A stretch of 64,000 nucleotides of DNA from Zongyangia hominis (GCF_014385095.1 NZ_JACRTC010000001.1:706903-770902), one strand, 5' to 3'; positions 1 to 12,875 are shown, numbered from the stretch's first letter. Made by a program: numbers and translations. The notes: a model not told the origin generated them from the letters alone.

Positions 1-591
1 GGCAAGATTCTGGTGCAGAGCCTCATCGCCACCTTCGGCACCGCCGCCATCGCGGCCAATGCCGTGGCCAGCACGGTGGCTAACGTGGCCATTCTGCCCG
101 GCGCGGCCATCGGGCTCGCCATGATCACTGTGGTGGGCCAGTGCGTGGGCGCCGGGGACTACGATCAAGCACAAAAATACACCGTCAAGTTGACCAAGCT
201 CGCCTATCTGTGCATGGCAGTGCTCAATCTGGCCTGCCTACTGCTGACGCCTTTTCTGGTTGGCTTCTTCCATCTCTCCGACGAGGCCACCCGCAGCGGT
301 ATCCAAATTCTCATGTACCACAGTCTCTGTGCTATCTTCCTCTGGACCGCCTCCTTCACCCTGCCCAACGGGCTGCGGGCGGCGGGGGATGTCAAGTACA
401 CTATGACCATGTCCATCATCTCCATGTGGGTCTTCCGCATCGCCTTCAGCTACTTACTGGCAGATTTCTTCCACATGGGCGTCCTGGGTGTTTGGATCGC
501 CATGACCATCGACTGGGCCTTCCGGGTCATCGTCTTTGTGGGTCGCTTTGTCCGAGGAAAATGGAAAAACATCAAGATGCTGCAAAATTAA
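1..591 (+). CDS. MATE-family efflux transporter, C-terminal part
   Basis: The reading frame is open from base 1, so the gene begins outside the window; 196 residues are visible. The segment is strongly hydrophobic with about five or six membrane spans and carries features typical of the second half of multidrug and toxic compound extrusion (MATE) proteins: a GAAIGLAMITVVGQCVGAGD stretch near residues 34-53 and, near 121-130, LPNGLRAAGD. The family exports drugs or metabolites by H+ or Na+ antiport at the cytoplasmic membrane; the substrate cannot be told. It ends in a hairpin terminator shared with the convergent YitT gene. Confidence 0.85.
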   Translation, partial: GKILVQSLIATFGTAAIAANAVASTVANVAILPGAAIGLAMITVVGQCVGAGDYDQAQKYTVKLTKLAYLCMAVLNLACLLLTPFLVGFFHLSDEATRSGIQILMYHSLCAIFLWTASFTLPNGLRAAGDVKYTMTMSIISMWVFRIAFSYLLADFFHMGVLGVWIAMTIDWAFRVIVFVGRFVRGKWKNIKMLQN

Positions 592-592
592 A

Positions 593-624
593 GAAGGGCC
601 GCTTAAAAGCGGCCCTTCTTTTTT
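593..624. terminator. Bidirectional terminator between MATE gene and yitT-like gene
   Basis: A stem of GAAGGGCCGCTT and AAGCGGCCCTTC is followed by six T on the plus strand and preceded by A residues for the minus strand. It lies directly after the MATE stop codon and seven bases from the end of the convergent gene. Confidence 0.85.
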
Positions 625-630
625 GCTCCT

Positions 631-1506
631 TTAATCGAGATGCTTAAATCCCCGGCCCAGCACGTCGCCCGCCTCGCAGCCGACGATGAAAGCGCCCTCG
701 TCCACCTGCATGGTGATCTTCCTCACCTTATAAAACTGGGACTTGCTCACCACACAGAAGATGATATTCTTCTGGGAGTGACGGTAACCGCCCTCCCCCT
801 TGAGGACCGTGACGCCCCGGCCCAGATCCTCCATAATCCGCTGTTCGATGGCGCTGCTCTTGTCGGAGATGATGAAGAGTAAGCGGTTGGTGTTCATGCC
901 GTAAATCATCCGGTCCATCACAAGGCCGGAGAGATAGATACAGATGCCCGCAAAGATGGCGGAATCGATGTTTCCAAAGACGAAGATGGAGGCCACCACA
1001 ATGACGAGGTTCGCCCCGGTGAGGAGCTTGCCCATGGAAAACTGGGGAAACCGCTTTTGAATCAGAGCCCCAATGATGGCGGTGCCGCCGGTGGTGGAGT
1101 TTCCCATATAGACAAGAGCATTGCCGATGCCCATGAGTACGCCGCCGAAAAGGCTCGCCAATAGCGGCGCCAAAGCGGAGGTGGAGGGATACTGGGGCAT
1201 CCAGATGACCAAAAGGTCGGTGCAGACGCTGAGCATGACGGTGGAAATGGTAGTGCGGATGGTAAACTGCCGGGAGATGTGCCGCCAGGCCAGGATGAGC
1301 AGCGGGATATTGATGGCGAAGGTCATCACGCCGATGGGAAGGCCCCAGACAAAGTTAATCATGGTGGCAAGGCCCGTCACGCCGCCCGGCGCGATGTGGT
1401 AGGGCTTGGTAAAGATGTGGACCCCCATGGCGTAACAATAGGAGCCGAGCAGATTGATGATGAAAAAGCGGGCGAATTCCTGCCATTTTCTTTTCGTTAA
1501 ATCCAT
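631..1506 (-). CDS. YitT family membrane protein (DUF161 + DUF2179)
   Basis: A 291-residue protein with about five or six N-terminal membrane spans (residues about 15-190; motif PGGVTGLA near 40) and a C-terminal cytosolic DUF2179 domain (about 205-290, with GRGVTVLKGEGGY). This layout defines the YitT family of Firmicutes, whose transported substrate is not firmly known. The start at 1506 is chosen because GAGGAGG sits just upstream; an in-frame start 54 bases further up would place the ribosome site inside the gene. A promoter lies at 1534-1562. Confidence 0.85.
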   Translation of the reverse strand: MDLTKRKWQEFARFFIINLLGSYCYAMGVHIFTKPYHIAPGGVTGLATMINFVWGLPIGVMTFAINIPLLILAWRHISRQFTIRTTISTVMLSVCTDLLVIWMPQYPSTSALAPLLASLFGGVLMGIGNALVYMGNSTTGGTAIIGALIQKRFPQFSMGKLLTGANLVIVVASIFVFGNIDSAIFAGICIYLSGLVMDRMIYGMNTNRLLFIISDKSSAIEQRIMEDLGRGVTVLKGEGGYRHSQKNIIFCVVSKSQFYKVRKITMQVDEGAFIVGCEAGDVLGRGFKHLD

Positions 1507-1533
1507 TGGGCAATCCTCCTCATCGTTTTCTTC

Positions 1534-1562
1534 AGTATACCTGGTGTGCTCCCAATTCACAA
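1534..1562 (-). promoter_or_regulatory. Predicted sigma-70 type promoter of the yitT-like gene
   Basis: On the minus strand TTGTGA (1557-1562) and TATACT (1534-1539) are 17 bases apart, about 30 bases upstream of the chosen start codon. This also argues against the longer reading frame, which would begin within the promoter. Confidence 0.55.
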
Positions 1563-1668
1563 ACTATTTTTTCACCAAATTGTCCGGTTGATTTTGGTAA
1601 GATTGTCCCAAGGCCTTCCTCGACGGCAAGGGGAATTGCCTTCTTTGACGGAAAGTGGGGCAAACACC

Positions 1669-1697
1669 TTGACAAGTAAAGCGTTTTGGCCTATTAT
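1669..1697 (+). promoter_or_regulatory. Promoter of the cimA-leuCDB operon
   Basis: TTGACA (1669-1674) and TATTAT (1692-1697) with a 17-base spacer lie just before the T-box leader. Transcription would start near 1704. Confidence 0.75.
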
Positions 1698-1703
1698 TTT
1701 AGC

Positions 1704-1984
1704 AATAATAGAAAAGCGACGACGGGGAAGGCTGACTGACAGACGCTTGCAGAGAGCTGCCGGGTGGTGAAAGGCAGCAGCTTCACAGATGAGCGATCAC
1801 CCCTGAGCTGCGGGCTGAACCCCTTCCATCGAGGTCAAGTAGGCTGCGCCGGTCCCTGACCGTTATGTCAGGCTGCATTATTGTTTTGATGCGGTAGAGT
1901 GGGCATCCCTATGATCGGGGATGTCAATAAGAGTGGTACCACGGAAGTTTCGCGCCTTCGTCTCTTGGAGACGAAGGCGTTTTG
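1704..1984 (+). promoter_or_regulatory. T-box leader, probably isoleucine-specific, with terminator
   Basis: The untranslated leader before cimA carries the T-box core GAGTGGTACCACGG at 1931-1944, whose central bases pair with the uncharged tRNA 3' end. It is followed by a 12-bp GC-rich terminator stem (1953-1964 with 1968-1979, loop TTG) and a T run. Stem I occupies about 1745-1815. In its specifier region the codon ATC at 1796-1798, followed by the usual A, is the best candidate, which would mean tRNA-Ile. The T-box is read directly; the specifier assignment is by eye and less certain. Uncharged tRNA-Ile would favour read-through into the citramalate operon. Confidence 0.85.
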
Positions 1985-2068
1985 TCATTGTATCCGGGCC
2001 GCCGGATGCCGCCGTCCGAGCGGCGGGAAGCCGGGAGAGAAGACAAGAACGAAAGGAGTGTAGGCTCT

Positions 2069-3643
2069 GTGAAGAAGATCGAGATATTTGATTCCACCCT
2101 CCGGGACGGGGCCCAGGGAGAAGGCATTTCCTTTTCGGTGGAGGACAAACTGAATATCGCCCGGGCGCTGGACCAATTGGGCGTCGACTACATCGAGGCC
2201 GGTAACCCCGGCTCCAATCCCAAGGACATGGAGTTTTTTGAGCGGTCCAAGCGCCAGGGGTTCCGCTACGCGCGCCTGGTGGCCTTCGGCTCCACCCGGC
2301 GGTGCGGCATAAAGGTGGAGGAGGACAAAAACGTCCGCGCGCTTGTAAGCGCCGGGACCTCCACCGTGGCTATCTTCGGCAAGTGCTGGGATATGCATGT
2401 CACCGACATCCTCAAGACCTCACTGGAAGAAAACATTGGGATGATCGAGGAGACCCTCTCCTATTTTAAAGCCCACGGCAAGGAGGTCATCTTCGACGCC
2501 GAGCACTTCTTCGACGGCTACAAGCACAACCCCGCCTACGCCATGCAGGCGCTGGAGGCCGCCGTCCGGGCGGGGGCGGACTGCCTCACCCTCTGCGACA
2601 CCAACGGCGGCTGCTTCCCCGTCGAAATCTATGAGATCACCCAGACCGTCTGCGCCCGCTTTCCCCAAAAGGTGGGCATCCACTGCCACAACGACATGGG
2701 CTGCGCGGTGGCGGGCTCCCTGATGGCGGTCAAAGCGGGGGCCTCCCACGTGCAGGGGACCTACATCGGCTTTGGGGAGCGGTGCGGCAACACCAATCTT
2801 TCCAGCCTCATCCCCTCCCTCCAGCTCAAGGTCGGATACCGGTGCATCCCCGAGGAAAATGTCCGCCTGCTCACCAAAACCGCCAACTACATCGCCGAAA
2901 TCGCCAACCTCACCGTAGACCACGGCATGCCCTATGTGGGCAAAAGCGCCTTCGCCCACAAGGGGGGGATGCACGTGGACGGCGTCAACAAAAATTCCGC
3001 CTCCTTCGAGCATATTGCCCCCGAAAGGGTGGGCAACAAGCGCAACATTCTCCTTTCCGAGGTGGCGGGACGGGGGGCCGTCATCAAAAAGCTGAGCCAC
3101 CTCGACCGCACCATCACCAAGGATTCCCCGGCGGCCCAGGAGATCGTGGACCTGCTCAAAACCATGGAGTACGAGGGCTATGAGTTTGAATCCGCCTCCG
3201 CCTCCTTGGAGCTTCTAGTCCTCAAGCGGAGAGGCAAATTCACCCCCTTTTTCCACATCGAACACTTCAAGATCATCGGAGAGCGGGAGCAGGAAATGAG
3301 CGCCCCCTCCTCGGCCATGGTGAAGATCAAGGTGGGGGACCGGTATGAGATCACCGCCGACGAGGGGAACGGCCCGGTCCACGCCCTGGATAAGGCCATG
3401 AGAAAGGCGCTGGAGGTCTTCTACCCCGCCCTCTCCCACATGCGCCTAATTGACTACAAGGTCCGGGTCATGGAGACCCACCAGGCCACTGCCGCCAAGG
3501 TCCGGGTCCTCATCGAGTCCACTGACGGCCAGAATGTGTGGAGCACGGTGGGCGTCTCCACCGACGTCATCAACGCCAGCGCCACTGCCTTAACCGACTC
3601 CATCGAATATAAGCTCTACCGGGACGCAAACCCCGACCGGTAA
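2069..3643 (+). CDS. cimA: (R)-citramalate synthase
   Basis: Condenses acetyl-CoA with pyruvate to citramalate, the first step of the threonine-independent route to 2-oxobutyrate and isoleucine. The 524-residue protein has an N-terminal HMGL-like TIM barrel (FDSTLRDGAQGEG near residue 6; metal-binding HCHNDMG near 208) and a C-terminal LeuA-type dimerisation/allosteric domain (about 400-520), matching the long CimA subfamily rather than classical LeuA. Start: GTG at 2069, with AAAGGAG ten bases upstream; the upstream in-frame codons fall in the leader. Its partners leuC, leuD and leuB follow directly and act on the citramalate intermediates as well as on leucine precursors. Confidence 0.9.
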   Translation: MKKIEIFDSTLRDGAQGEGISFSVEDKLNIARALDQLGVDYIEAGNPGSNPKDMEFFERSKRQGFRYARLVAFGSTRRCGIKVEEDKNVRALVSAGTSTVAIFGKCWDMHVTDILKTSLEENIGMIEETLSYFKAHGKEVIFDAEHFFDGYKHNPAYAMQALEAAVRAGADCLTLCDTNGGCFPVEIYEITQTVCARFPQKVGIHCHNDMGCAVAGSLMAVKAGASHVQGTYIGFGERCGNTNLSSLIPSLQLKVGYRCIPEENVRLLTKTANYIAEIANLTVDHGMPYVGKSAFAHKGGMHVDGVNKNSASFEHIAPERVGNKRNILLSEVAGRGAVIKKLSHLDRTITKDSPAAQEIVDLLKTMEYEGYEFESASASLELLVLKRRGKFTPFFHIEHFKIIGEREQEMSAPSSAMVKIKVGDRYEITADEGNGPVHALDKAMRKALEVFYPALSHMRLIDYKVRVMETHQATAAKVRVLIESTDGQNVWSTVGVSTDVINASATALTDSIEYKLYRDANPDR

Positions 3644-3709
3644 ACCCATCCACCCAGCGGTTGGCCTGTGCGCCCGCCGTGGATTTCCATACAGAAAGGA
3701 AGGAAAACT

Positions 3710-4999
3710 ATGCCAATGACAATGACCCAGAAAATCCTGGCCGCCCATGCCGGCAAGGACCATGTCCAGCCGGGCGAGCTCATCAGCGCCCAGCTCGATA
3801 TGGTTCTCGGCAACGACATCACCTCCCCGGTGGCCATCAACGAATTTGAAAAGCACGGCTTTTCCGAGGTCTTCGACCAGCATAAAATTTCCCTGGTCAT
3901 GGACCATTTTACTCCCAACAAGGACATCAAAGCGGCGACCCTCGCAAAACAGTGCCGGGAATTTGCGGCGAAGATGGGCATTGTCAACTACTTTGATGTA
4001 GGCGACATGGGCATCGAGCACGCCCTTTTGCCCGAAAAGGGCCTGGTGGCTCCCGGCGAGCTCATCATCGGCGCCGACTCCCACACCTGCACCTACGGCG
4101 CCCTGGGCGCCTTCTCCACCGGTGTGGGCTCCACCGACATGGCCGCCGGTATGGCCCAGGGCGTGGCCTGGTTTAAGGTCCCCTCGGCCATCAAATTCAA
4201 TCTGACCGGCTCCCTCGCCGGGTGGGCCAGCGGCAAGGACGTCATCCTGCACATCATCGGCATGATCGGCGTGGACGGGGCCCTCTACCGCTCCATGGAA
4301 TTTTCCGGGCCGGGGCTTGCCTCCCTGTCCATGGACGACCGACTCTGCATGGCCAACATGGCCATCGAGGCGGGGGCCAAAAACGGCATCTTCGCCGTGG
4401 ATGAAGTGACATATCAGTATGTAAACGGCCGGGTCAACCGCGATTACACCGTCTATGAGGCCGACCCGGACGCCGCATACGAAAAGGTCTACGACATTGA
4501 TCTCAGCGCCATCGAACCCACCGTGGCCTTCCCCCACCTACCCGAAAACACCAAGACCGTGTCGGAGATTTCTTCGCCGGTTCCCATCGACCAGGTGGTC
4601 ATCGGCTCGTGCACCAACGGCCGTCTCAGCGATCTCGTCACCGCGGCCAAGGTGCTGCAAGGACACAAGGTCCATCAAAACGTGCGGGCCATCATCATTC
4701 CCGCCACCCAGCAGATTTATCTGGACGCCCTGCGCATGGGCCTCATCGAGACCTTTATTGAATCGGGCTGTGTGGTCTCCACCCCCACCTGCGGGCCCTG
4801 CCTCGGCGGCCACATGGGAATTCTGGCCAAGGGAGAGCGGGCGGTGGCCACCACCAACCGCAACTTTGTCGGGCGGATGGGCCACCCGGAATCGGAAGTT
4901 TACTTAGCGAGCCCCGCCGTGGCGGCGGCCAGCGCCCTGGCCGGCTGCATCGCGGCCCCCGATGGGCAGTATTGCGGAAAAGGAGGAAATGCACAATGA
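3710..4999 (+). CDS. leuC: 3-isopropylmalate / citramalate dehydratase, large subunit
   Basis: A 429-residue aconitase-family large subunit of the shorter bacterial/archaeal type. Iron-sulfur ligands are visible in GSCTNG (about residue 302) and in [10 protein letters not shown] (about 361). With LeuD it isomerises 2-isopropylmalate, and in this operon probably citramalate to 3-methylmalate. The start at 3710 follows AAGGAAGG; ATG codons at 3716 and 3722 are less likely alternatives. The stop codon overlaps the leuD start as ATGA, indicating translational coupling of the two subunits. Confidence 0.93.
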   Translation: MPMTMTQKILAAHAGKDHVQPGELISAQLDMVLGNDITSPVAINEFEKHGFSEVFDQHKISLVMDHFTPNKDIKAATLAKQCREFAAKMGIVNYFDVGDMGIEHALLPEKGLVAPGELIIGADSHTCTYGALGAFSTGVGSTDMAAGMAQGVAWFKVPSAIKFNLTGSLAGWASGKDVILHIIGMIGVDGALYRSMEFSGPGLASLSMDDRLCMANMAIEAGAKNGIFAVDEVTYQYVNGRVNRDYTVYEADPDAAYEKVYDIDLSAIEPTVAFPHLPENTKTVSEISSPVPIDQVVIGSCTNGRLSDLVTAAKVLQGHKVHQNVRAIIIPATQQIYLDALRMGLIETFIESGCVVSTPTCGPCLGGHMGILAKGERAVATTNRNFVGRMGHPESEVYLASPAVAAASALAGCIAAPDGQYCGKGGNAQ

Positions 5000-5505
5000 A
5001 CGCACAGGGAAAAGTTTGGAAATACGGCGACAATGTAGACACGGACGTGATTATACCGGCCCGGCACCTCAATTCGGCCGACCATCAGGAGCTTGCCTCC
5101 CACTGTATGGAGGACATCGACGCTTCCTTCGCGCAGAATGTCCGACCCGGGGACATCATGGTGGCGGGCTATAACTTCGGCTGCGGCTCCTCTAGGGAGC
5201 ACGCCCCCATCGCCATCAAGGCAAGCGGCGTCTCCTGTGTCATTGCCCGCTCCTTTGCCCGCATTTTCTACCGCAATTCCATCAACATCGGCCTGGCCAT
5301 CCTGGAATGTGCGGAGGCCTGCGACCATATTGAGGCGGGCGACGAGGTCCGCGTGGATTTCGACACCGGCGTCATCGAGAATCTGACGAAATCGGAGCGC
5401 TATACCGCCCAGCCCTTCCCCCCATTTATTCAGGGCATCATCCGTCTGGGCGGGCTGCTCCCCTTCCTCAAAGACCAGTCTTCCGAAGGAGGGGCCAACG
5501 CATGA
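4996..5505 (+). CDS. leuD: 3-isopropylmalate / citramalate dehydratase, small subunit
   Basis: A 169-residue swivelling-domain subunit that pairs with LeuC. It has [13 protein letters not shown] near the N-terminus and the substrate-loop motif [11 protein letters not shown] near residue 65. The start at 4996 has AGGAGG nine bases upstream and overlaps the leuC stop by four bases. Its own stop overlaps leuB by the same ATGA arrangement, so the three genes are tightly coupled. Confidence 0.93.
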   Translation: MNAQGKVWKYGDNVDTDVIIPARHLNSADHQELASHCMEDIDASFAQNVRPGDIMVAGYNFGCGSSREHAPIAIKASGVSCVIARSFARIFYRNSINIGLAILECAEACDHIEAGDEVRVDFDTGVIENLTKSERYTAQPFPPFIQGIIRLGGLLPFLKDQSSEGGANA

Positions 5506-6572
5506 ATAAACAGATCGCACTCATCCGGGGCGACGGCATCGGCCCGGAAATTGTGGCCGAGGCCGTCAAGGTCCTCGACCGTGTGGCCGAGCGGTTCGGC
5601 CACACCTTCTCCTACACCGAGGTGCTGGCCGGCGGCTGCGCCATCGACGCCACCGGGCATCCCCTCCCCCAGGACTCCATCGAGAAATGCAAGATGAGCG
5701 ACAGCGTCCTCCTGGGCGCGGTGGGCGGCCCAAAATGGGACCAACTCGACGGCAGCCTCCGCCCGGAAAAGGCGCTCCTCGGCATCCGCAGCGCTTTGGG
5801 GCTCTTTTCCAACATCCGTCCCGCCCGGCTCTTCGCCCCCCTCGCCCACGCCTGCCCGCTGCGCCCGGACATCGTGGCCGGCGGACTCGATCTGGTCATT
5901 GTGCGGGAGCTCATCGGCGGGGTCTACTTCGGCGAGCGGGACACGGTGCTGAAAAATGGCGAAAAGTACGCCTACGACACCATGGGCTATGCGGAACATG
6001 AAATCGAGCGCATCGGCCGGGTAGCCTTCGAGATGGCCAGAAAGCGCCGCAAAAAGGTGACCAGCGTGGACAAGGCCAACGTGCTCGATTCCTCCCGTCT
6101 CTGGCGGGAAGTCATGCACCGGCTGCGGGAAGAATATCCCGACGTGGAATACAGCGACATGCTGGTGGATAACACCGCCATGCAGCTGGTGCGCAATCCC
6201 GGCCAGTTCGACGTCATCGTCACCGAAAACATGTTCGGCGACATCCTCTCCGACGAAGCCAGCATGATCACCGGCTCCATCGGGATGATTCCTTCGTCCA
6301 GCTTGGGGGAAGGGACCCGGGGCATGTACGAGCCCATCCACGGCTCCGCCCCCGACATCGTCGGGAAGGACATCGCCAACCCTGTGGCCACCATCCTATC
6401 GGCGGCCATGATGCTGCGCTACTCCTTCAATCTGCCCGAGGAGAGCGACGCTGTGGAAAGCGCCGTCTCCCAAGTCCTGGAAGAAGGCTACCGGACGGCG
6501 GACATCATGAGCGAGGGTTGCACCCTCCTCTCCTGCTCCGAGATGGGGGAACGCATCGCGGCGCTTGTATAA
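5502..6572 (+). CDS. leuB: 3-isopropylmalate (3-methylmalate) dehydrogenase
   Basis: A 356-residue NAD-dependent oxidative decarboxylase of the isocitrate/isopropylmalate dehydrogenase family. The N-terminal GDGIGPEIV and the metal-binding region [14 protein letters not shown] (about residues 240-254) are intact, and length is normal. In leucine synthesis it yields 2-oxoisocaproate; acting on 3-methylmalate it yields 2-oxobutyrate for isoleucine. It closes the operon and is followed by a strong terminator. Confidence 0.93.
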   Translation: MNKQIALIRGDGIGPEIVAEAVKVLDRVAERFGHTFSYTEVLAGGCAIDATGHPLPQDSIEKCKMSDSVLLGAVGGPKWDQLDGSLRPEKALLGIRSALGLFSNIRPARLFAPLAHACPLRPDIVAGGLDLVIVRELIGGVYFGERDTVLKNGEKYAYDTMGYAEHEIERIGRVAFEMARKRRKKVTSVDKANVLDSSRLWREVMHRLREEYPDVEYSDMLVDNTAMQLVRNPGQFDVIVTENMFGDILSDEASMITGSIGMIPSSSLGEGTRGMYEPIHGSAPDIVGKDIANPVATILSAAMMLRYSFNLPEESDAVESAVSQVLEEGYRTADIMSEGCTLLSCSEMGERIAALV

Positions 6573-6579
6573 CATAACC

Positions 6580-6615
6580 AAAAGAGCCGCCGGAACATTC
6601 CGGCGGCTCTTTTTG
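6580..6615 (+). terminator. Terminator of the cimA-leuCDB operon
   Basis: Perfect stem AAGAGCCGCCGGAA / TTCCGGCGGCTCTT with a two-base loop and a T run, eight bases after the leuB stop codon. Confidence 0.9.
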
Positions 6616-6770
6616 ATTGGTTTAAGTGGAAAACTGACATGCAGGACACGCGCCCTTTCGGCGCTTGGATCACGCGCGTCAACAGTATCGGCGCACGCCT
6701 CCTTCTGGGAGCGGCAGGGGCCTAGCGGCGAACAGCTCCGATATTTTCCCGCGCCATCCCGCAAACGCCT

Positions 6771-7250
6771 TTAGCGGGCAAATCCAGGCGTCTTTTCCCG
6801 GGCAAAGAGCGCCAGCAGGAAGGGCCAGAACGCGAAGCAGAACATGGGCACCATGACGGCCCCCGAGAGCTGAGCGATCAGAATGGCGGGCTGGACATTG
6901 CCCAACAGGATGCCGCCAAAGACATACTGGGAGACGACCATGCCAGCCCGGGTGAGCCCCGAGCCCAGGAGCATTTGCTGGGCCACCAGCATCAAGGCGT
7001 GCAAGCCGGTGACGATGCCCGCGGAAAAGACGGCCTCCCGCTGGGTCATCCCCTTCATGAAAAAGACGCCGGCCAGGATGGTAAGGGCCAGGTCGAGGAG
7101 GGTGAGAAGGACGTCGTAGACGATGAGCGTCCCCGAAAACGCCCAGTTTTGCATGAGCAGGATGAGAAACTTGGATGCGGCGGCAAGGAGTATCCCGGTG
7201 CCAAACGAGAGGGCCGGTATCCTCCAAAGTTTGCTAGCTCTGATCTTCAT
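6771..7250 (-). CDS. Unknown integral membrane protein
   Basis: A 159-residue very hydrophobic protein with about four membrane spans and a basic C-terminus; I do not recognise the family. The start at 7250 is chosen from GGGGGA eight bases upstream; the frame stays open further upstream, but that part reads as non-coding, rich in basic residues and without a membrane pattern. It stands alone between the leuB terminator and a divergent small gene. Confidence 0.6.
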   Translation of the reverse strand: MKIRASKLWRIPALSFGTGILLAAASKFLILLMQNWAFSGTLIVYDVLLTLLDLALTILAGVFFMKGMTQREAVFSAGIVTGLHALMLVAQQMLLGSGLTRAGMVVSQYVFGGILLGNVQPAILIAQLSGAVMVPMFCFAFWPFLLALFAREKTPGFAR

Positions 7251-7524
7251 ATGTAATTTTCCCCCATTTGCCGCCATCCAAATGCGGCGGCTCCTTTTAC
7301 CGCCTCCTCTATCTGGATGCGGTTTTTCCTTATTATACCTCTCTTTTCTTTTTCTGCAAAGTCCCGCCCGGGCAAAAAAACCGCAAAGCGCCGCCAAAAG
7401 TTCGTGTTGAAAGTCCCTCAAACGCATAAAAATGCGGGAGCTGTCCATGCTAACCTTGTTACAAATCTCTTGAAAAAGCGGGTCCTCTGGCGGGCCTACA
7501 TCGACTAAACGAGGAGATGACTGC

Positions 7525-8028
7525 ATGGAAAAAAAGCGCAGCTGGTTGCGTCCGGTATTTACCATCGTCGTATTTTCCCTGCTCGGCGCCTTTCTTATCT
7601 ATCTGATCTATGACATGCTGTTTGTACCAAAGATTGCGTTTTCTGAGCCCAACGTGCTGGAAAATTACGCTTATGATACCCCCTATTATGTGGGGAACGT
7701 GGTGAACAAAGAGGGATTTTTATCGCCCACGGTGGAAAAGGTCCGCTTTTACAGCGGCACCAGACTTTTAACTTCCCAGGACATCTCGCTCTATCTCTAC
7801 AAAGACGCCACCGAACCCACCCTTACCAGCGACCCGGCCGTCTTCGGCGGCCAGCTTATCAGCGCTGAGTCAGAGAAGCTTCCCTCCACCCCCTTCCAGC
7901 TGATCTATCTCATTCACGTGACGCCGGACAATGAGTGGGCTCTGCGCTCGGTCCATATGCAGATTACCTTTTCCTATTTCGGCATCATCCAGAAGGACCA
8001 GCATTACACCATCTCTCTTCTCTCCTAA
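7525..8028 (+). CDS. Unknown protein with one N-terminal membrane anchor
   Basis: A 167-residue protein with a basic N-terminus, one hydrophobic segment (about residues 11-32) and an extracytoplasmic-looking remainder rich in aromatic and beta-forming residues. GAGGAG lies nine bases before the ATG. It is monocistronic and convergent with the ATP synthase operon, sharing its terminator. No family recognised; it could be an envelope protein. Confidence 0.65.
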   Translation: MEKKRSWLRPVFTIVVFSLLGAFLIYLIYDMLFVPKIAFSEPNVLENYAYDTPYYVGNVVNKEGFLSPTVEKVRFYSGTRLLTSQDISLYLYKDATEPTLTSDPAVFGGQLISAESEKLPSTPFQLIYLIHVTPDNEWALRSVHMQITFSYFGIIQKDQHYTISLLS

Positions 8029-8046
8029 GTCTCGGCCATCCAAACG

Positions 8047-8087
8047 AAAAAAGGGAAAGTCCCCCTGGGACTTTCCCTTTTCTTTTT
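8047..8087. terminator. Bidirectional terminator, end of atp operon
   Basis: Stem AAGGGAAAGTCCC / GGGACTTTCCCTT flanked by A and T runs, placed between the convergent 7525 gene and atpC. Confidence 0.85.
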
Positions 8088-8089
8088 TC

Positions 8090-8491
8090 TTAACGCTTGG
8101 CTGAGACTTTTAAGCGGTTGATGGCCCGGCTGAGTTTTGCTTCCGCCAAACTCAGTTCCCTGGCGCTCAGCTTTTCTTTGAGCCTTTGTTCGGCCAGTTC
8201 CCGGGCCTTCTTGGCCCGCTCCTCGTCGATTTCGTCGGCCCATTCGCAGGTGGTGCAGATGATCTGGGTTTCTTTCCCGTCGGTGCTGACAAAGCCGCCG
8301 CTGACGGCCGCCGAGCGGAAGGCGCCGTCCCGCTTGACCCGCAGCTCCCCCACGGCAATGGGCGCCATATAGCTGATGTGGCCCGCCAGGATGCCCACGT
8401 CGCCGCTGACGGTGCGCACCACGATTTCCTCGCTGTCGCCGTCAAATTTGAGCCCGTCGGGCGTCACGATCTGAAGGTGGAAGGCTGCCAT
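8090..8491 (-). CDS. atpC: F-type ATP synthase epsilon subunit
   Basis: A 133-residue epsilon subunit: N-terminal beta-barrel (FHLQIVTPDGLKF, then GILAGH near residue 34) and a C-terminal alpha-helical pair (about 90-130) that can inhibit rotation. It is the last gene of the operon, three bases after atpD, in the usual order. Confidence 0.92.
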   Translation of the reverse strand: MAAFHLQIVTPDGLKFDGDSEEIVVRTVSGDVGILAGHISYMAPIAVGELRVKRDGAFRSAAVSGGFVSTDGKETQIICTTCEWADEIDEERAKKARELAEQRLKEKLSARELSLAEAKLSRAINRLKVSAKR

Positions 8492-8494
8492 CCC

Positions 8495-9919
<1,425 letters not shown>

Positions 9920-10777
9920 TTACTTGAGGGCTTCGGCGCCGGCCACAATCTCGGTCAGCTCCTGGGTGATGGCGCCCTGTCTCGCCCGGTTGTATCTCAG
10001 CCCCAAATCGTCGAGCATCTGCTGGGCGTTGTCGTTGGCCGTCTCCATGGCCATCCGGCGGGCGCCTTGCTCGCAGGCGAAGGACTCGCACACGCCGCCA
10101 TAGACGATACCGCCCAGATACTGCGGGATGATCATGTCGAAAGCGCCGGACACCGAGGGCTCATAGACCACGGTTCCCACGCCGTTTTTCGCATCGCTCC
10201 CCACCTCAAAATGCAGCGGGAGGGCTTTGAGCACCGCCGGCTCATGGGTGAGGACGGTGACAAAGTTGGTATAGATGACAAAGACCTCGTCGATCTCCCG
10301 ACGGTCGTACATCTTGGCCAGCAGCCGACCAATGGCGAAAGAATCGCTGAGATGGATGTCCTCGGCCGCGGTCTTTTCATAGGGCACCAGCTCCACCTTC
10401 CGGTGGGCATAGTAGTCGGCCACCTTGCGCCCGATGGGCAAGACCTTCACGTCTTTGCCCTCCATATGGGCGTTGGCCACTCTCAACAAATTAGTGTTAT
10501 AGCCGCCCGCCAGACCCCTGTCCCCGCCGATGATGACGTAACAGGAGGATTTGACCGGGCGGGGGCGCACATATGCGGACTCAAAATCCCGGGTTCCCGT
10601 GGCCATGCGGGCCATGGTGTCGTAGAGAATGTGGAAAAACGGCTTTGCCTGTTCCATCCTCTCCCGGGCTCTTTTCAGTTTGGAGGACGCCACCAGCTCC
10701 ATGGCCTTGGTGATCTGCATGGTGCCTTCAATACTCTTCATACGGCGTTTGATGTCCTTCATGCCGGCTCCTGCCAT
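9920..10777 (-). CDS. atpG: F-type ATP synthase gamma subunit
   Basis: A 285-residue central-stalk subunit with the family N-terminus (KDIKRRMKSIEGTMQITKAM) and the C-terminal helix that contacts the rotor (near 250-280, NDNAQQMLDDLGLRYNRARQ). GGAGG lies about seven bases before the ATG. Couples c-ring rotation to catalysis. Confidence 0.93.
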   Translation of the reverse strand: MAGAGMKDIKRRMKSIEGTMQITKAMELVASSKLKRARERMEQAKPFFHILYDTMARMATGTRDFESAYVRPRPVKSSCYVIIGGDRGLAGGYNTNLLRVANAHMEGKDVKVLPIGRKVADYYAHRKVELVPYEKTAAEDIHLSDSFAIGRLLAKMYDRREIDEVFVIYTNFVTVLTHEPAVLKALPLHFEVGSDAKNGVGTVVYEPSVSGAFDMIIPQYLGGIVYGGVCESFACEQGARRMAMETANDNAQQMLDDLGLRYNRARQGAITQELTEIVAGAEALK

Positions 10778-10801
10778 CAGCGCGCCTCCTTTCCTCTTTT
10801 C

Positions 10802-12316
<1,515 letters not shown>

Positions 12317-12332
12317 GATAACACCTGCCTTT

Positions 12333-12875
12333 CTATGCGATCACCGCCGAAATTTTCCTGCGGATGTCCTCCAGCTTGGATTTGACGCTGGCGTCGATCT
12401 GCTCGTTTTGAAACCGGAGCACCATGCCGCCCAAAAGCGCCGGGTCCACCTGGGTGTGGAGCACGATCTCCGCCCCTGTGGTCATCTTCAGCTTCCTGCG
12501 AAGGCGCTCCTTGAGTGTGTCGGAGAGCGCCACCGCCGTGACGGCGGTAAATTCCATCCGGTTGTGATCGCTGTTATAAATATCGTTGTAAGAAGCAAAA
12601 ATCGCGTGGAAATGTTTGATTCGCCGCTTTTCCGTCAAGACCTTGAGAAAGTTCTCGGTGTAGGGATGCACCTTACCCCGGAAAATCCGGTCGATCAGGT
12701 CCATCTTTTCGCTGCGGTTAAGCTCCGGCGACTGCATCAGGATGAGGAAATCCCCGTCTTCCAAAAACGCTTCGTCCAGCACCCGCAACTCCTCTAGAAT
12801 CTCTTCCTCGCACTGCGCGGCTTTCGCGGTTTCATACAGGGATGATGCATAGGTCTTTGCCACTACTTCTGCCAT
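12333..12875 (-). CDS. atpH: F-type ATP synthase delta subunit
   Basis: A 180-residue peripheral-stalk subunit with N-terminal [10 protein letters not shown] and the conserved C-terminal region ([20 protein letters not shown], about 140-160). The start overlaps the end of atpF by 13 bases, so the stalk subunits are translationally coupled. Confidence 0.9.
   Translation of the reverse strand: MAEVVAKTYASSLYETAKAAQCEEEILEELRVLDEAFLEDGDFLILMQSPELNRSEKMDLIDRIFRGKVHPYTENFLKVLTEKRRIKHFHAIFASYNDIYNSDHNRMEFTAVTAVALSDTLKERLRRKLKMTTGAEIVLHTQVDPALLGGMVLRFQNEQIDASVKSKLEDIRRKISAVIA

Noticed and set aside
3590..4537. A 315-residue open frame opposite cimA/leuC
   Set aside because: Antisense shadow; it spans the junction of two clear plus-strand genes.
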